A stretch of DNA of 64,000 nucleotides from Coriolopsis trogii (taxonomy: Eukaryota; Basidiomycota; Agaricomycetes; Polyporales; Polyporaceae), in the NCBI GenBank assembly GCA_020543525.1, contig JAHYIO010000009.1:310001-374000 (forward strand), given 5' to 3'. This document shows, one piece after another, positions 34,797-45,867 of the stretch. The position numbers were made by a program, and so were the translations under genes. How positions within the stretch are numbered: position 1 is the first letter of the stretch; each line of letters starts with the position of its first letter. The notes below the pieces were generated by a model that searched no databases, was not told the DNA's origin, and saw only the letters and a list, made by a program, of their open reading frames with translations.

Positions 34797-37302
34797 ATGC
34801 CGCGCCCGCTCGCCCTCCACGTCTCCGCCCTCAACGATGCAGAGTACACGACCTACACCGCCTCCATCCGCGACATCGTCGAGCTCGACTCCAACCACTC
34901 CCCGGACTACGATAAGCTTTCCGTCGGAGTCCGCGAAGCCAGAGCGTGGCTCAAAGGCCGCTATCCTACCCTCGCGCCAGCCACGCTCGACTCGGTACGT
35001 GTCTGTCCAGCTCCCTCGATGCTTGTCTCATCTCAGCCCAGATCCTCCGGCTCTTCTCTCCTGACCTCGGCCCCGCAGACGCATTGACCGGCGCGCAGTT
35101 CTTTGCCGTTTTGCGGCTTGTCGCACACGTGTTGAGTGGAAGGGAGATGGACCCGAACCTCGTCTTCGTCCAAGGTATGTGTCGTTCTCGTACACCGTCT
35201 CTTCCGTTCCTAGCCCTTCTGGTGTCGTGAGCGCAACACGTTTCACGCGACGCCGCGAGGCACGTGCAATCTCCTCTCGCGCGCATCAGGAAGTTTTTCC
35301 AAACCAATGTGCATCCAGACTTGCGCAAGGTTCATGGAGACGTGCAAGAATGCTGAGGCGCGAGAGTTTACAATCGTCCAAACTGAGAGATCGATCGTTC
35401 CTCCTCGCGCCTCGCGTACAGGCACGAATCGCCGGTGTCGGAGGTTTGAGAAGCCAACCTGTGGTTGCATAGACGCGAAGGTCATGCAGGAACATGCCAC
35501 ATCCTTATGCTCTGTATGACACGGTATAGTCCGCACGTCACAGAATGCATCATGCAGACATCATAGAAACCTCCCGCGTCATGCGTAGATATTTTCTATA
35601 AGATCCTAGGGATGCTATGATAGTCTGCTGCACGGTGCATGGTTACATGAGTTCCCCTCAACGAGTGACTGACGGAAAGTACACGACAGCTCATCCGAAC
35701 GAGTTGGTTTCTCGCTCTCCGTCACCTGATCATAACCCTTTCTCCCCGAACGGAACACAACCCCCTGCTCCGTCCACAGCACCCGCGAAACCTAGTCCTC
35801 CTTCCCTTCCTCCGAAACCCACAAACCCGTTCCTCAACCGGAGAGGGTCACAGGATGTACAACCTCAGTCTGCGCCTGCCGGTACCGGCACGTTCTCGGG
35901 CGCGCGTTCGAATGCCTCTCAGGACGGCAAGATACCCCCATTACCCCCTCGCAAACCTCCGCTTCTCCCTCCCCCTCGCCATGCGTCCATGAGCGCGCAG
36001 CAGGCGCAGCCTCCTGCACGCGAGCCTCTTGTTCTACCCAGCTTTCCCCGGAGTGTATCATCGAACACTACGAACCCGTTAATCCAGCAATCGCTTCAGG
36101 CGACGCGCATTGCGCAGAGTTTGAAGAAGGCCGAACAGAAGCTCGAGCAAGAGCGCGTCATGGAGGTCCTCAAGAGTAGTGCAGGTCCGCAGAAGCGAGT
36201 GCGCAGTCAGAGTCCTCATAAGAATTCTAGCAGCTCGGTCTCGCCTGCGACATCGACGAGCTCCGCCGATCGTCCGCCGGTCCGCGCTCGCGTACCTACC
36301 GTTCCTACCCTGCCTCCAAGACGTAATCTCAGTCCACCTGCTTCGACCGTTGGAGGGTCGGTGCGATCATTCGAGCAGGTCGCGACTGCGTCTCTATCGC
36401 CCTTCAAGCGAGCTACGACATCAGGAAACCCAGCACCTCCCCCTCCACCAGAAAGACGCTTCGCGTCTCCTAGCAACTCACCTTCTCGCACGCCCCCTCG
36501 ACCGCTCTCCGACCTGCCCCCAGAACCACCCCCGACCCACCCAGACCGGAAACCAGCCACCTTGAGCTCTGACGGAGAGCGCTTCGCACCGTCGAACGCA
36601 ACGCCCCGCGTCGGCCGCTCCAAGTCCCTGCACCATCCAACCCCGCCTCCCGTCCCGCCTCCTCCGCGGCGGAAACGGCCAGAGAGCGCACAGCTCACGC
36701 CGACGTCTTCCCCGTTCGAGTCGCCGTTCGAGAAGACTTTCGGGGATGCGAACACCCAAGACAGTCCTGACCCATCGAACCTCATGCTCTCCCGACACCT
36801 CTCTCTCTCGTCCAACCGAGAGCGGGACCGAGAACGGGGCCGAGAGCGGGAGAAGGAGAAGGACCGCGGCCGGGACGCGTTCTCGGACTCGATGGGCAGC
36901 GTCCGGGGGGCGTTCGCGAGCCTGCAGCTCCGCGCGCAGCCCGCGCTGGACGTTGCGCGGTACAAGGCCGAGGGTGCGCTCTCGCGGCGCGGGTTCGTGC
37001 AGCACGGGACGCACGGGCCGCGGTGGATGCGCGAAGAGGGCGAGAAGCGGCTGATGGACGACGTGGACGACGCGGGGAGCCCTGGCCCGGACGTGGACGA
37101 TGGGGCGAGCAACTTGAGTCTGGAAGTGGATGGGACCGAGGAGAAGGAGCGGAGGGAGGTGGAGGAGAGAGCGAGGAGGTGGAGGAATGGGGGCGTTGAT
37201 GTTGCGGTTGTGGATAAGGGCGTGGGGAGGGGAGGCGCGAAGATGGTCCTTGAGAGGGACGACAGGAAGTGGCCGGCAGGTGAGGGGTGGGCGCCGCTCT
37301 GA
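34797..37302 (+). CDS. Proline-rich protein with EH-domain-like N-terminus
   Basis: Two N-terminal exons (34797-34994, 35042-35174) encode DAEYTTYTASIRDIVELDSN, then ILRLFSPDLGP and LTGAQFFAVLRLVAHVLSG, which look like an EH domain (an EF-hand pair binding NPF motifs in endocytosis). A 515 nt intron (35175-35689) joins in frame to a large exon starting AHPNELVSRSPSPDHNPFSP. This exon has two NPF motifs (HNPF, TNPF), many PPLPP-type SH3-binding stretches (KPPLLPPPRH, TPPPVPPPPRRKRP), a short charged coiled region (SLKKAEQKLEQERVME), and an Arg/Glu run near the C-terminus. About 648 residues. An endocytic or cytoskeletal scaffold role is inferred. An alternative start in the large exon (35647) is possible. 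Confidence 0.7.
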
Positions 37303-37838
37303 ACTGCTATCTACCATGATGGAGGTGGAGGAGGGCATCGACCTGGAGCTCACCATGGACGTAGTAATGGTGAGGAGCTCGCGAGGTACTGGCATGGTAT
37401 GTTGAGTGGGCTGGGTTTTTCGCTGTATTGATACATGCCGCTTTCGCGTTTCGTTCGACGTTCGTCCACTGTTTACTATCTGACCACTGGCTCCTTGTGG
37501 ACTATCTCGTATGCACCCCCACATCTAGCTAGCCTCCCGCATCCCTCACCGTCATCAAACAATCTACCAAGTATCGTATCGCACTTATGCTACATTCGGA
37601 CCAAGAGCGGACGCCCTTGGTTAGACCATGTATCATATTCATTCAATTCAGTCTAGCATGTTATCTCGGAAAAGAGGAAGTGAACTGTTGGTGGTGATCA
37701 ACCCAGGTTGTGTGGGGTTACCGCCTGTGCCTTCATAGTGGCGGCGGCGCATCACCTCAATTTCGACCATACATGTTCGACGTCATACATGGTTAGGCTC
37801 CTTTGGAGGTTAATACATGCTGTTTGCCTGATAGATTT
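37303..37838. other. Convergent intergenic region
   Basis: Between the 3' ends of the EH-domain-like gene (+) and GST1 (-). No gene recognised. Confidence 0.4.
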
Positions 37839-38851
37839 CTACTCCTTCTGGGGCGGTATGACGAGGCCCTGCGCGATCACTCCCGTTTCACGGACTCGCT
37901 GGAGCCTAGCCTTGAACTTCGTCACGTTCGCCTCCTGAGCACAAGACGAGAGCCATCAACACCTGTCTCCACGCAAAGAAAGGCAGTGCAAAATCGAAAG
38001 TTGACTGACCTCGTCCCAAGTCTTTGCCATGCTCGGCCGCTGCATGTTGTCCTCCAGATACTTCAAGATGCGGCCAAAGCGCTGCTCGTCGTGCAGTCCT
38101 GCGTATGCCTCCTTCTGGACCGCCTCGTCGTGCATGCCAAGGCGGTGCTTGAGGAGCGTGTCGAGCCTGAGGAGGAACGGCACGAAAGCGGCGTCCGCGA
38201 TCGACCACTCGTCCCCAAGAGCGTACTTGCCCTCGGGAGCGAGAAGCGCTTGCATGCCTTCCACGACAGCGAGGAGCGCGGCCGGGGGCATGCCCATGAA
38301 TAAGAAGCCGACGAAGGCGGGGATGAACTTGGTCTCGACGACATGCGCGAACAGGCGCGCTTTCACGCGCAGCACGGGGTCGGACGGAAGGAGGACGGAG
38401 TTGGGGAAGAGGTCCGCGAGGAACTGGAGGATGATGAGCGACTCTGGGAAGCCGGCTGCGTCGGGGGAGGGTGATTCGTCCTCGTGGAGCTCTGGGCCGC
38501 CGTATACCATGTAAGGGACCTGTTGACACGATACATAAGTCGGGGTGACAGTGGGTGGAGGGAATGTCGCACCGTGGCCTCAACGGGGTACACCTTCTTC
38601 TCAAACCACTCTTGTTTGTTGAGGAGATCGATCCATATGGTCTTGTAGGGGATCTTTGCCTCTTCGAGGGCGAGGGGGATCTGACAACATGTTAGCATGG
38701 AGATTCCGCTGCCGTAGGGAGCGAAGACACTCACGCGATGAGAGAAAGGCGAGTCCTTGCAGTGGGGGCTTCGTGTTAGTACAGCCTCACGAGTAGAGTT
38801 GAGAATACGCACCATTGCGGCGTAAAGGGTGATTCTCTTGATCTCGGACAT
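37839..38851 (-). CDS. GST1: glutathione S-transferase-like protein
   Basis: Cytosolic GST with a thioredoxin-like N-domain and a helical C-domain, which conjugates or transfers glutathione. Exons read [60 protein letters not shown] with ESLIILQFLADLFPNS; then the C-domain with [20 protein letters not shown] and RPSMAKTWDE. The last exon, EANVTKFKARLQRVRETGV, ends at 37839. The position that carries the catalytic Cys in omega-class GSTs (C-P-F) is Ser here (D-S-P-F), as in the other copies. The subclass is unresolved; it looks nearest to fungal omega/Ure2p-type forms. It is intact, with a TATA box upstream. Confidence 0.85.
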
Positions 38852-39667
38852 GGCTAAGCTTGAAGATTGTAACACGTAGAGTTGTGATGTGAAGCAGCTA
38901 TCGACCTCCTCATTGTGGTATGCTTATATACTTTTCGAGAGCTTGTTACACAGCTGAACGACGCTGTGACTACTTTCGGAGTCCTAGTAGCGGCGTTGCT
39001 GCACTGAGATGGATGCCAGAGGATGTCGTAGGCTCCCCGGCACCTCCAAAAGCTCGCAACTACATGAAACAGTCACACATGTGCCGCAGGTTCGGCAGGT
39101 AAGTTGAGACGTACATTGACGATTCACTCTGTGCCAAGGCCCTGGTAGGCGGCTTCGGGATCGCTGCGGATGTGTGAATTTGATTGCCCCTGCAGCAGTA
39201 AACAAGGCCGCTATGTGACGTACACTACGGCAAGCCCTGTCGAAGAGCACCTCGGGCGGGCTTTGTAAGTTCGCAGTTCTCTACTTTGATCTGGAGTTTC
39301 GGAACACCGCTCATGTGGCGGCAGCTTTGGGAGTCCAGGTCACCTGTTGAGAGTCTGAGCAGTTGCAAAAACTGTGCGCAGAAATTGGTACTACAAGTTC
39401 CGTCAAGAGAGACGACCCGAGGTCGATAAGTATCGCTCAGCGCATTGTGATGATGGTCAAGGACAGGATGGAACGAGCGCTGGTGACGCCCCACACATCT
39501 GCTAGATCTGGGATCTGGGATCGAGATTTGGTATGCAACTGCTGCGTAGTAGACGCGCACAGCCAGCAGATTTGCTATCTTAGTATCTATCTGCTGTCGC
39601 ATTCTGTTTTGCTCCTGCTGTCCCACACTCTCGAAGCCGTCTATCTCCCACCGCCGCATGCTACGTC
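38852..39667. other. Divergent intergenic region, GST1 / DNA glycosylase
   Basis: Contains TATATAAG on the minus strand at 38923-38930, 72 bp upstream of GST1. No additional gene recognised. Confidence 0.45.
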
Positions 39668-41268
39668 ATGTCTGACTCTGAGGAGAAGTATCGTCCCATT
39701 GCCACCGACGAGGCCTGTGCTTCTACATCTGTCCCTACCCCGACTCAGAAAATACGCGAGAAGATCCTTGCGTTCTCTTTTGATGAAAGTCTAACACCCA
39801 CACTTCGTCGTTCACCGAGGAAACCCAAACCCTACATCAAGTTCGAAGAGGTCGAATCCGTCTTACCCACTTTGCCCCATGACCGGCCCCCTCGCCCGAC
39901 GACCAAGAAGCGACCGTCATCACGCAACGACAACTTTATCTTGAAGAGAGAAGACTTGAAGAGAGAAGAAGACGAAGAAGAAGGAAGTCCTAAGAAGAAG
40001 GCTCGTTCAATCAAACAGGAGAGCCCCAAGAAGGCGCAGTTCGCCCCTCCCGAGAAGTACGCGCATCTGAAAGAGCTCCCTGACCACCTCGGCCAAGCTC
40101 CGGACATGCTTGACAGTGAGTACCGTTTAGATTTCTCCGAACTGTTACGTCTGTGGACACCTGTGGGTGGCATCGATCTTGATGGTCTTTCCGTATCATA
40201 CCGCAATGGCAGACGCTGACACGTAACCCAGTACTGTTCTGTGGGATCAAGTATGTAATGCGCCACACGTTCTGAACATCCCTAACGTTTTTTCGTAGTC
40301 CTGGTCAAGAGTCAGCGACCGTAGGACATCACTTTGCTCATCGCTCGAACCATTTCTGGCGCTGTTTGCACGGCTCGGGTAGGTACTCCCGCACCCACCC
40401 CCAGAGTCATTACCGAGATGTCTCCCTACCCCATAGGGCTCACAGACAGGCTCTTGAACGCGAGCGAAGACGGCACCATACCTGAGATGTACAACCTCGG
40501 ACTGGTGCGTTCCCACTCGCTTCTGCGCGTCATGCCTCTGAGACATACTACAGACAAACCTTGTCGATAGACCTAGCGCACAGGTATGTACACACACGTC
40601 CGCATATCTCCCAAAACTCAGAACCACGTCTCGATAGGCAGCCGAGCTCGATAGCTCTGAGTTCACAGCCGGCGTTCCCGCCCTGTTACGGAAGATCGTC
40701 TCAACCCGGCCCCGCATTGTATGCTTCGTCGGCAAGGAGATTTGGGAGAAGTTCATTCGCGCCACTGTTTCCAACCCAGACGCCACCCAATTGACGCCAA
40801 CCAAGATTGAAGTCAAAACGGAGGTCGTTCTTACGTCAGACGCCTCTGGGTCCACTCCCGCTGCCACCACGGGCGTGACGATCAAGGACATGACGAAACG
40901 GGCGACTACGACCAGAAGAAGACAGCCTAAGGTGAAGATTGTTGGCGGTCTCCAGCAGTTCAAGATCGTTCACGACGCTTGTACGTTCAAAGCGTTCATC
41001 ACCTTCTACGCGATGAATTGATCATCTATGCAGCTGACGTCATTGTCCGTGAAACGCTGTTTTTCGCAGCGACCAGCACCTCAGCCAGAGTCAGCCAATA
41101 CCAAGTATGCCACATCGCATTTTCAGGTGCATGCACAGCTAACCCGCGGTATTCCGGTAGCTGTCCGACAAAGTAGAGCAATTCTCGCAATTGAAGGAGC
41201 ATTTGGCTGAGCTCAAGGCCAGAACTCTTGATACATCTTCGATGATCGTCATTCCGAGCTCCATTTGA
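39668..41268 (+). CDS. Mismatch-specific uracil/thymine DNA glycosylase (TDG/Thp1/Mug)
   Basis: Nuclear base-excision repair enzyme that removes uracil or thymine from G:U and G:T mispairs. The first exon encodes a charged tail (LTPTLRRSPRKPKPYIKFEE, SPKKKARSIKQESPKKAQ) that resembles the DNA-scanning tail of TDG. The core follows: MLDILFCGINPGQESA, with the catalytic Asn completed across an intron; GHHFAHRSNHFWRCLHGSG; LNASEDGTIPEMYNLGLTNL; VDRPSAQ; and PRIVCFVGKEIWEKF. After a charged insert (SGSTPAATTGVTIKDMTKRA) the last motif is FFAATSTSARVSQYQ, where relatives have PSTS; the C-terminus ends SMIVIPSSI. Eight or so introns fit with no frame break. Confidence 0.88.
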
Positions 41269-42327
41269 GCCATCGCCCAATGGAGCAAGTAACATTTTCT
41301 TGGAACATCTTGGACAAAATGAAGCCCTCAGATGTGAACGAGGCTTAATCATTGCGACCTAGACTGCATCAGTCGGACATCTTGGTATTGAGACATCGAA
41401 CAGCCCAACGAACTGCGTACATTGAGGATGTCGGGCCAAATATCCTGGCCTCCGAGAGTCGCATATGCTGACTGTGAGAGTGATCTGGACTACTCTTCTG
41501 GCGGTCCTCTGACGCATCGTTCTAGGTGCTCATCGGCTCAAGCGTACGAAGGATATTGCTTGTTCATCCGAGATCCGGCCAACACGACAGGTTACATGGA
41601 CCCGGCTTGAAGTACCTTCTGTATGCTCCGTTGCATTTACTGCCGGTCGGAGAGTTGCACTCCCGTCTTGGGTCGACGACGTGTTACACACAATCTGCAT
41701 ATACGAATGTCGATCCGATCATCTTTCTTCGCATGCACTAAGCGGCTACCAGGCATTCCGTCTCAGACGAATTCCACTCGCTGTCTCTCCGCCAGTTCAG
41801 ATCGGCAACGACATCCGTCCTCTCGATCGGGTAACGACGAGTTCGGAACCGAAGTCGGGATTGCATATGCGCATGTCGGTCCTAAAGGTCAAGCTACGGG
41901 CCGGCGGTCGAGAGTCATATACTCTAGTCCTCATCGCAACGTGCAGAGCGGACCCGTCTTGATCATGTGCCTAAATTGGCAAGTATCGTCGCGGATTGGC
42001 CTTCTCTGAGTAAAGATTCCGAGCGAGGCTGGTCCGATTCATGACGGTGAATGTGCAAGTCCTGCATGCGCCTTTGCTCATCCGATTTCCTACTGGGGAA
42101 TGCTGGACTTTGCGAGATTCTGAAGGACGACAAGTAGGGGGTCGAAAGGTATATAAGGGTACCGTTCTGCTGCCATCTCTCCTCACCAAATCATCCTCTC
42201 ATCCATCTGTCGAGCTAGTCTCACAACCGCAGAACATCTCTTGCACACTCTTCTACTGCATCACAACCACCAACCACCAACCACCAACCACCAACCACCA
42301 ACCCACCAACCCACCCAATCAGCAACA
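41269..42327. other. Upstream region of the secreted protein gene
   Basis: No gene recognised at 41.3-42.1 kb. A TATA box (TATATAAG, 42150-42157) sits about 180 bp before the secreted protein start, and a CAACCAC-type repeat fills much of the 5' leader. Confidence 0.5.
42263..42312 (+). repeat. CAAC/ACC repeat in 5' leader
   Basis: Tandem units close to ACCACCA repeated about seven times just before the ATG of the secreted protein. The leader would be C/A-rich and unstructured, which often goes with high translation in fungi. Confidence 0.7.
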
Positions 42328-43799
42328 ATGATGTTCAACACCAAGTTCGTTACCCTTGCCGTCGTCGTCTACGCTGCGTGCGCTAGCGTCCACGCTCTTC
42401 CTTACAACGGGCACTCCAGCTGTGAGTAGTATACCATCCTTTCTGCCTCTTGCGTTACAGGGGTTGACATATCCCTCTAGCTGTGAGCTCTAGGTCGTAC
42501 AACCCCTACTCCGCATACTCGACCTACAAGGCATACTCGGGCATCCCTGTCGCTGCCCGCGATGTTGAACAACCCGCCTTGAGCACCCCAAGTGCACCGC
42601 TTCCCTCTGCGCCGTCGGCCCCGTCTGTGTCGGCCCCGTCCGCACCTTCGGTTCCGGCCCCATCTGCACCAGCAGTCGCGGCTCCGTCTGCGCCCGCACC
42701 GGATGCCCCGTCTGCACCCTCAACTGAGACTCCGTCGGTTCCGTCTGCGCCCTCGACCGAGGCACCTTCGGCCCCATCTGCACCATCTACCGAGGTCCCG
42801 TCTGCACCCTCCATCGTGGCCCCGTCCGCATCGGTCCCGGCAAGTCCCGCGCCTCTCGACGGCCCCCCTTCGTCGCTCCCCGTCCCCGTGAGCACCAACA
42901 CCAACGTCCAAGCTTCCTCCGTTGTCAAGCGCTTCGCCGAAGCACCGGTGCCTATCTCGCAGTCGGCATCGCTCCCAACCACCGAGCCTGTGTCGCTACC
43001 CACTACCCCGGCGGCGCCCGTCCCCACCGAGTCCGCGTCGCTCCCAATCAACCCTACGGAGTCCGGTGTGCCTAGCACTCCATCTGCCGAGCTCCCCATC
43101 TCGCAGTCGGCTTCGCTCCCTACTACACCTTCGGTCGCGAACCCCTCTGCACCGGCGGTGCCCTCCGCCCCGGTGTCGGCGCCCGAATTCTTGGCCTACG
43201 ATATGTCTACGCCTGAAGCACCCTCAACGCCTTCAACCCCGTCGATGTTGCCCTCGGCCCCCGCCGCGTCGCTCCCAACGCCTGCGGCTCCTTCGGCCCC
43301 GTCGGACGTCTCTGCACCCTCTGCGCCCTCCACTCCCTCGGTGCCTGCCTTCGCGCCTGCAGTCCCCTCTGCCGCGCCTTCAGCACCCGCGGTTGCGCCC
43401 TCTGTTCCCTCGGACTCGCTTCCCATCTCTTCAAGCTCGCTTCCGGTTCCCACCGACTCGTCGGTGATGCCGCCTGCTCCCTCGGCCCCGGTCGCGCCTC
43501 AGGCCAAGGCTGAGGTCCCCTCAAACACGCCCGCCGCGCCCTCAGCCCCCGTCGCGCCCTCGGTCCCTGTTGCGCCCTCGGTTCCCGCCGCTCCTTCCGC
43601 CCCGGTCTCGCCTTCCGCCCCGGTCTCGCCTGAAGTCCCCTCGAGCGCCCCCGTTGCGCTCCCCACTACAATCACCACGACCTTCACTGAGACCAAGACC
43701 GCGACCGTCACGACCATCGACACCCCGAGCGCCGGCGTCCCGACGATGCCCGCGCAGCTCAAGAGGGGCGACTACCACCCCCATGGTCTTCCTCAGTAG
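42328..43799 (+). CDS. Secreted Ala/Ser/Pro-rich low-complexity protein with Lys-Arg sites
   Basis: Exon 1 encodes a signal peptide (MMFNTKFVTLAVVVYAACAS followed by VHALP). After an intron (about 42421-42480) the protein reads VSSRSYNPYSAYSTYKAYSG, then a long stretch of PSAPSAPS-type repeats with interspersed ISQSASLPTT modules. Codons stay in frame to the stop at 43799. Two dibasic Lys-Arg sites occur, one in the middle (VVKRFAEAPVP) and one near the end (QLKRGDYHPHGLPQ), which a Kex2-type protease could cut; the second would release a 10-residue C-terminal peptide. No GPI signal is seen. It is likely O-mannosylated and extracellular, perhaps cell-wall related. No family recognised. The strong TATA box and repeat leader suggest high expression. 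Confidence 0.8.
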
Positions 43800-44229
43800 T
43801 TTGGAGACGACGATAGGAATCGGCGGAACACCATGCTTCGAAGATTGAAAAGATCCTGGCGATCACTGTTTGTAACGATATTGTAACATACCACTATAGA
43901 AAACCTACTCTGAAACAACGTCATGCAAAATTTACCAGACTGCTGCGTGCCATTATCAGTGATGTTAAGGAAGTTAAACTCGATGGCAGCTTGCCCTCCC
44001 AGTCGGAGTGAAGTGTGGCTGTGCCCCTCTGCTCGGGGATTTTCGGACGCGTGTGCTGCTGGCAGGATCTCCGTAACTTGTCCCACACCCTCTGCAAAGT
44101 CCGTCCGGAAAGCTGAATTCGGAAGTTAGAAAGCGATATCAAGCCTGCATACTCACATGTTAGCGTGAGCCTCAGCATATTGAAGGGACTCGGAGTTGTA
44201 CGGTACAACCACATCTCAACCTCTTGCAT
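43793..44229 (-). CDS. Possible small gene, unknown function
   Basis: A minus-strand frame starts at 44229, 26 bp after a TATA-like TATAAGG, and joins across a 46 nt GT-AG intron to VGQVTEILPAAHASENP and LGGQAAIEFNFLNITDNG, ending at 43793. About 130 residues. Its 3' end overlaps the stop region of the secreted protein gene by 7 bp. The spliced reading is smooth, but I recognise no family and cannot exclude chance. Confidence 0.3.
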
Positions 44230-44729
44230 TTGCGACCCACTGCAACGTTAACCTGCCCTTATAGAGACTCCGCAGAGTGCACGACCAAATCGGCGCTGAC
44301 TCTCTTGAACTTCACAGGTTGAATATATATGTAGGTAACCCACGGCCTAGAGTCGCTGTCTTATCGGACACGCTACCCGTGACCGGCTTCGAAGTTGTCG
44401 AAGCTAACCCTGCTAATTGCATTCAAGCTTCGCTGTCAGCCATCGCAGCATACCATGATGGAGAGTCTGACTTCCGACAACAGCTCGGGGGTACCCTCTG
44501 GAGTCGTTTGAGATACCAGGTGTTAGGATAGGTGCGTGTCGCCTGCGTCCGAGTCACACTGCCAGACACCCTTGATCATCCGGTGTCTGACTTTTGCCTG
44601 GCGGCGATTGAAACGTGACATAACCTACTTTCGCCATGAGGCTTTCGCTGTCATATCAAGATACCTGCGGTCTGGGATTATGGCACATAAAGGCCGTGCC
44701 CGCGGATGTGGGAAGACTCTCACACCACG
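44230..44729. other. Intergenic, promoter of ICMT3
   Basis: CATAAAGG at 44686-44693, about 40 bp before the ICMT3 start, is a weak TATA-like site. No gene recognised. Confidence 0.4.
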
Positions 44730-45549
44730 ATGCCCTTCCTCATCGCTCCCATACTGACGACCTCTGCCCTCAAGATCCCGCTCCTGCTGTCTTATACAGT
44801 ATGCGCCTACCATGGATTGACCCCTCCGACCAAGGCTGCACCACCCAAAGCCATCGAGAAGTTCAATAAGCCCGACGTACTGAGCAAAACAATGCATATC
44901 CAACTAGCTTCCATGGCTTCGGTCAAGGTATGCTCGCTGCTCTACTCCTCGTCCGCGTAGGATGCTCATACAGTCCTGAAATCTTGGTTCGATGTAGTAC
45001 TTGTTGTTAGGCACCGCCGTCGCCGAAACGGTTTTACTCCTCGCCCAGCAATTCCCGTCGACCAAGATCTCCGCCGAGATCTCTACATATCTCTTTCCCT
45101 CGCGATCTCCTGCCTCGCTCCGACTCACCACCCTGTCTCTAACCGGATGTCTGCTTGGCACCGTTGGTGGAGCCCTGCGCATATGGTGCCACCGCACTCT
45201 CGGCCGGCATTTCACGTGGCAGGTCGCTATCGTCGACGACCACCGACTCGTGACCGCGGGCCCGTACGCAACTGTGCGCCACCCGGGCTACACGGCCTGG
45301 ACGGCCCTAGTCGTGGGCACCTTCATGTACATCCTCAGCCCGGGGTCGTACTTTGTCGAGTCGGGGATGTGGGATCATGTTCTAGGGAAAGCGGCTGTGG
45401 CCACAGCCGTCACGTATATGTCTTGGGTGACGTGCGCTTTGCTTTCCAGAGTGCCGAAGGAAGATCAGGTGCTTCAGAGGGAATACGGGGCTCAGTGGGA
45501 GGAGTGGGCGAAGAAGACTCCTTATCGGCTTATTCCCTACGTGTACTGA
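44730..45549 (+). CDS. ICMT3: isoprenylcysteine carboxyl methyltransferase-like membrane protein
   Basis: Two exons (44730-44927, 44998-45549), about 249 residues. Exon 1 reads MPFLIAPILTTSALKIPLLL and YHGLTPP; exon 2 begins YLLLGTAVAE and holds RIWCHRTLGRHFTWQVAI, TAGPYATVRHPGYTAW and EDQVLQREYGAQWEEWAKK, ending RLIPYVY. It is the most divergent member of the array in its N-terminal half but keeps the methyltransferase motifs. First gene of a four-gene tandem array on this strand. Confidence 0.85.
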
Positions 45550-45809
45550 GGAGTTGGTCCTTGTCTTTGAAGGTACGTACACGTCCTTCGGGTTGTCCCA
45601 CAACTATTAATCCGATCGTTCGGGCAGATTGATGGGTTGCGACCTGTACTTGTAATTTAGGTTGCTTGATATACACAGAATATGCTCTCAAGCCAAGGCT
45701 TAGGCGACGTTACTTACGGCCGCCGATACGGTGTCTTCTGGCTTGTGCTGACTATTGTTCAGACATTGATCACACAGTGATGTACCCGTGGGTAAGACAT
45801 ACGCGCGAG

Positions 45810-45816
45810 TATAAAG
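45810..45816 (+). promoter_or_regulatory. TATA box of ICMT4
   Basis: TATAAAG, 58 bp before the chosen ICMT4 start at 45868. The in-frame ATGs at 45835 and 45841 lie too close to this box to be likely starts. Confidence 0.55.
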
Positions 45817-45867
45817 CCACAGCTGGAAGGGTAGATGGAGATGGAAAACCTTTCCTCGCCGTCACCA

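Noticed and set aside
36216..37524. Long minus-strand frames (298 and 348 codons) across the proline-rich gene
   Set aside because: Antisense shadows of the proline-rich coding exon; the plus-strand frame has introns, NPF and PxxP motifs.
42490..43784. Several minus-strand frames across the secreted repeat protein
   Set aside because: Low-complexity antisense of the PSAP repeats (Gly/Asp/Ala runs).
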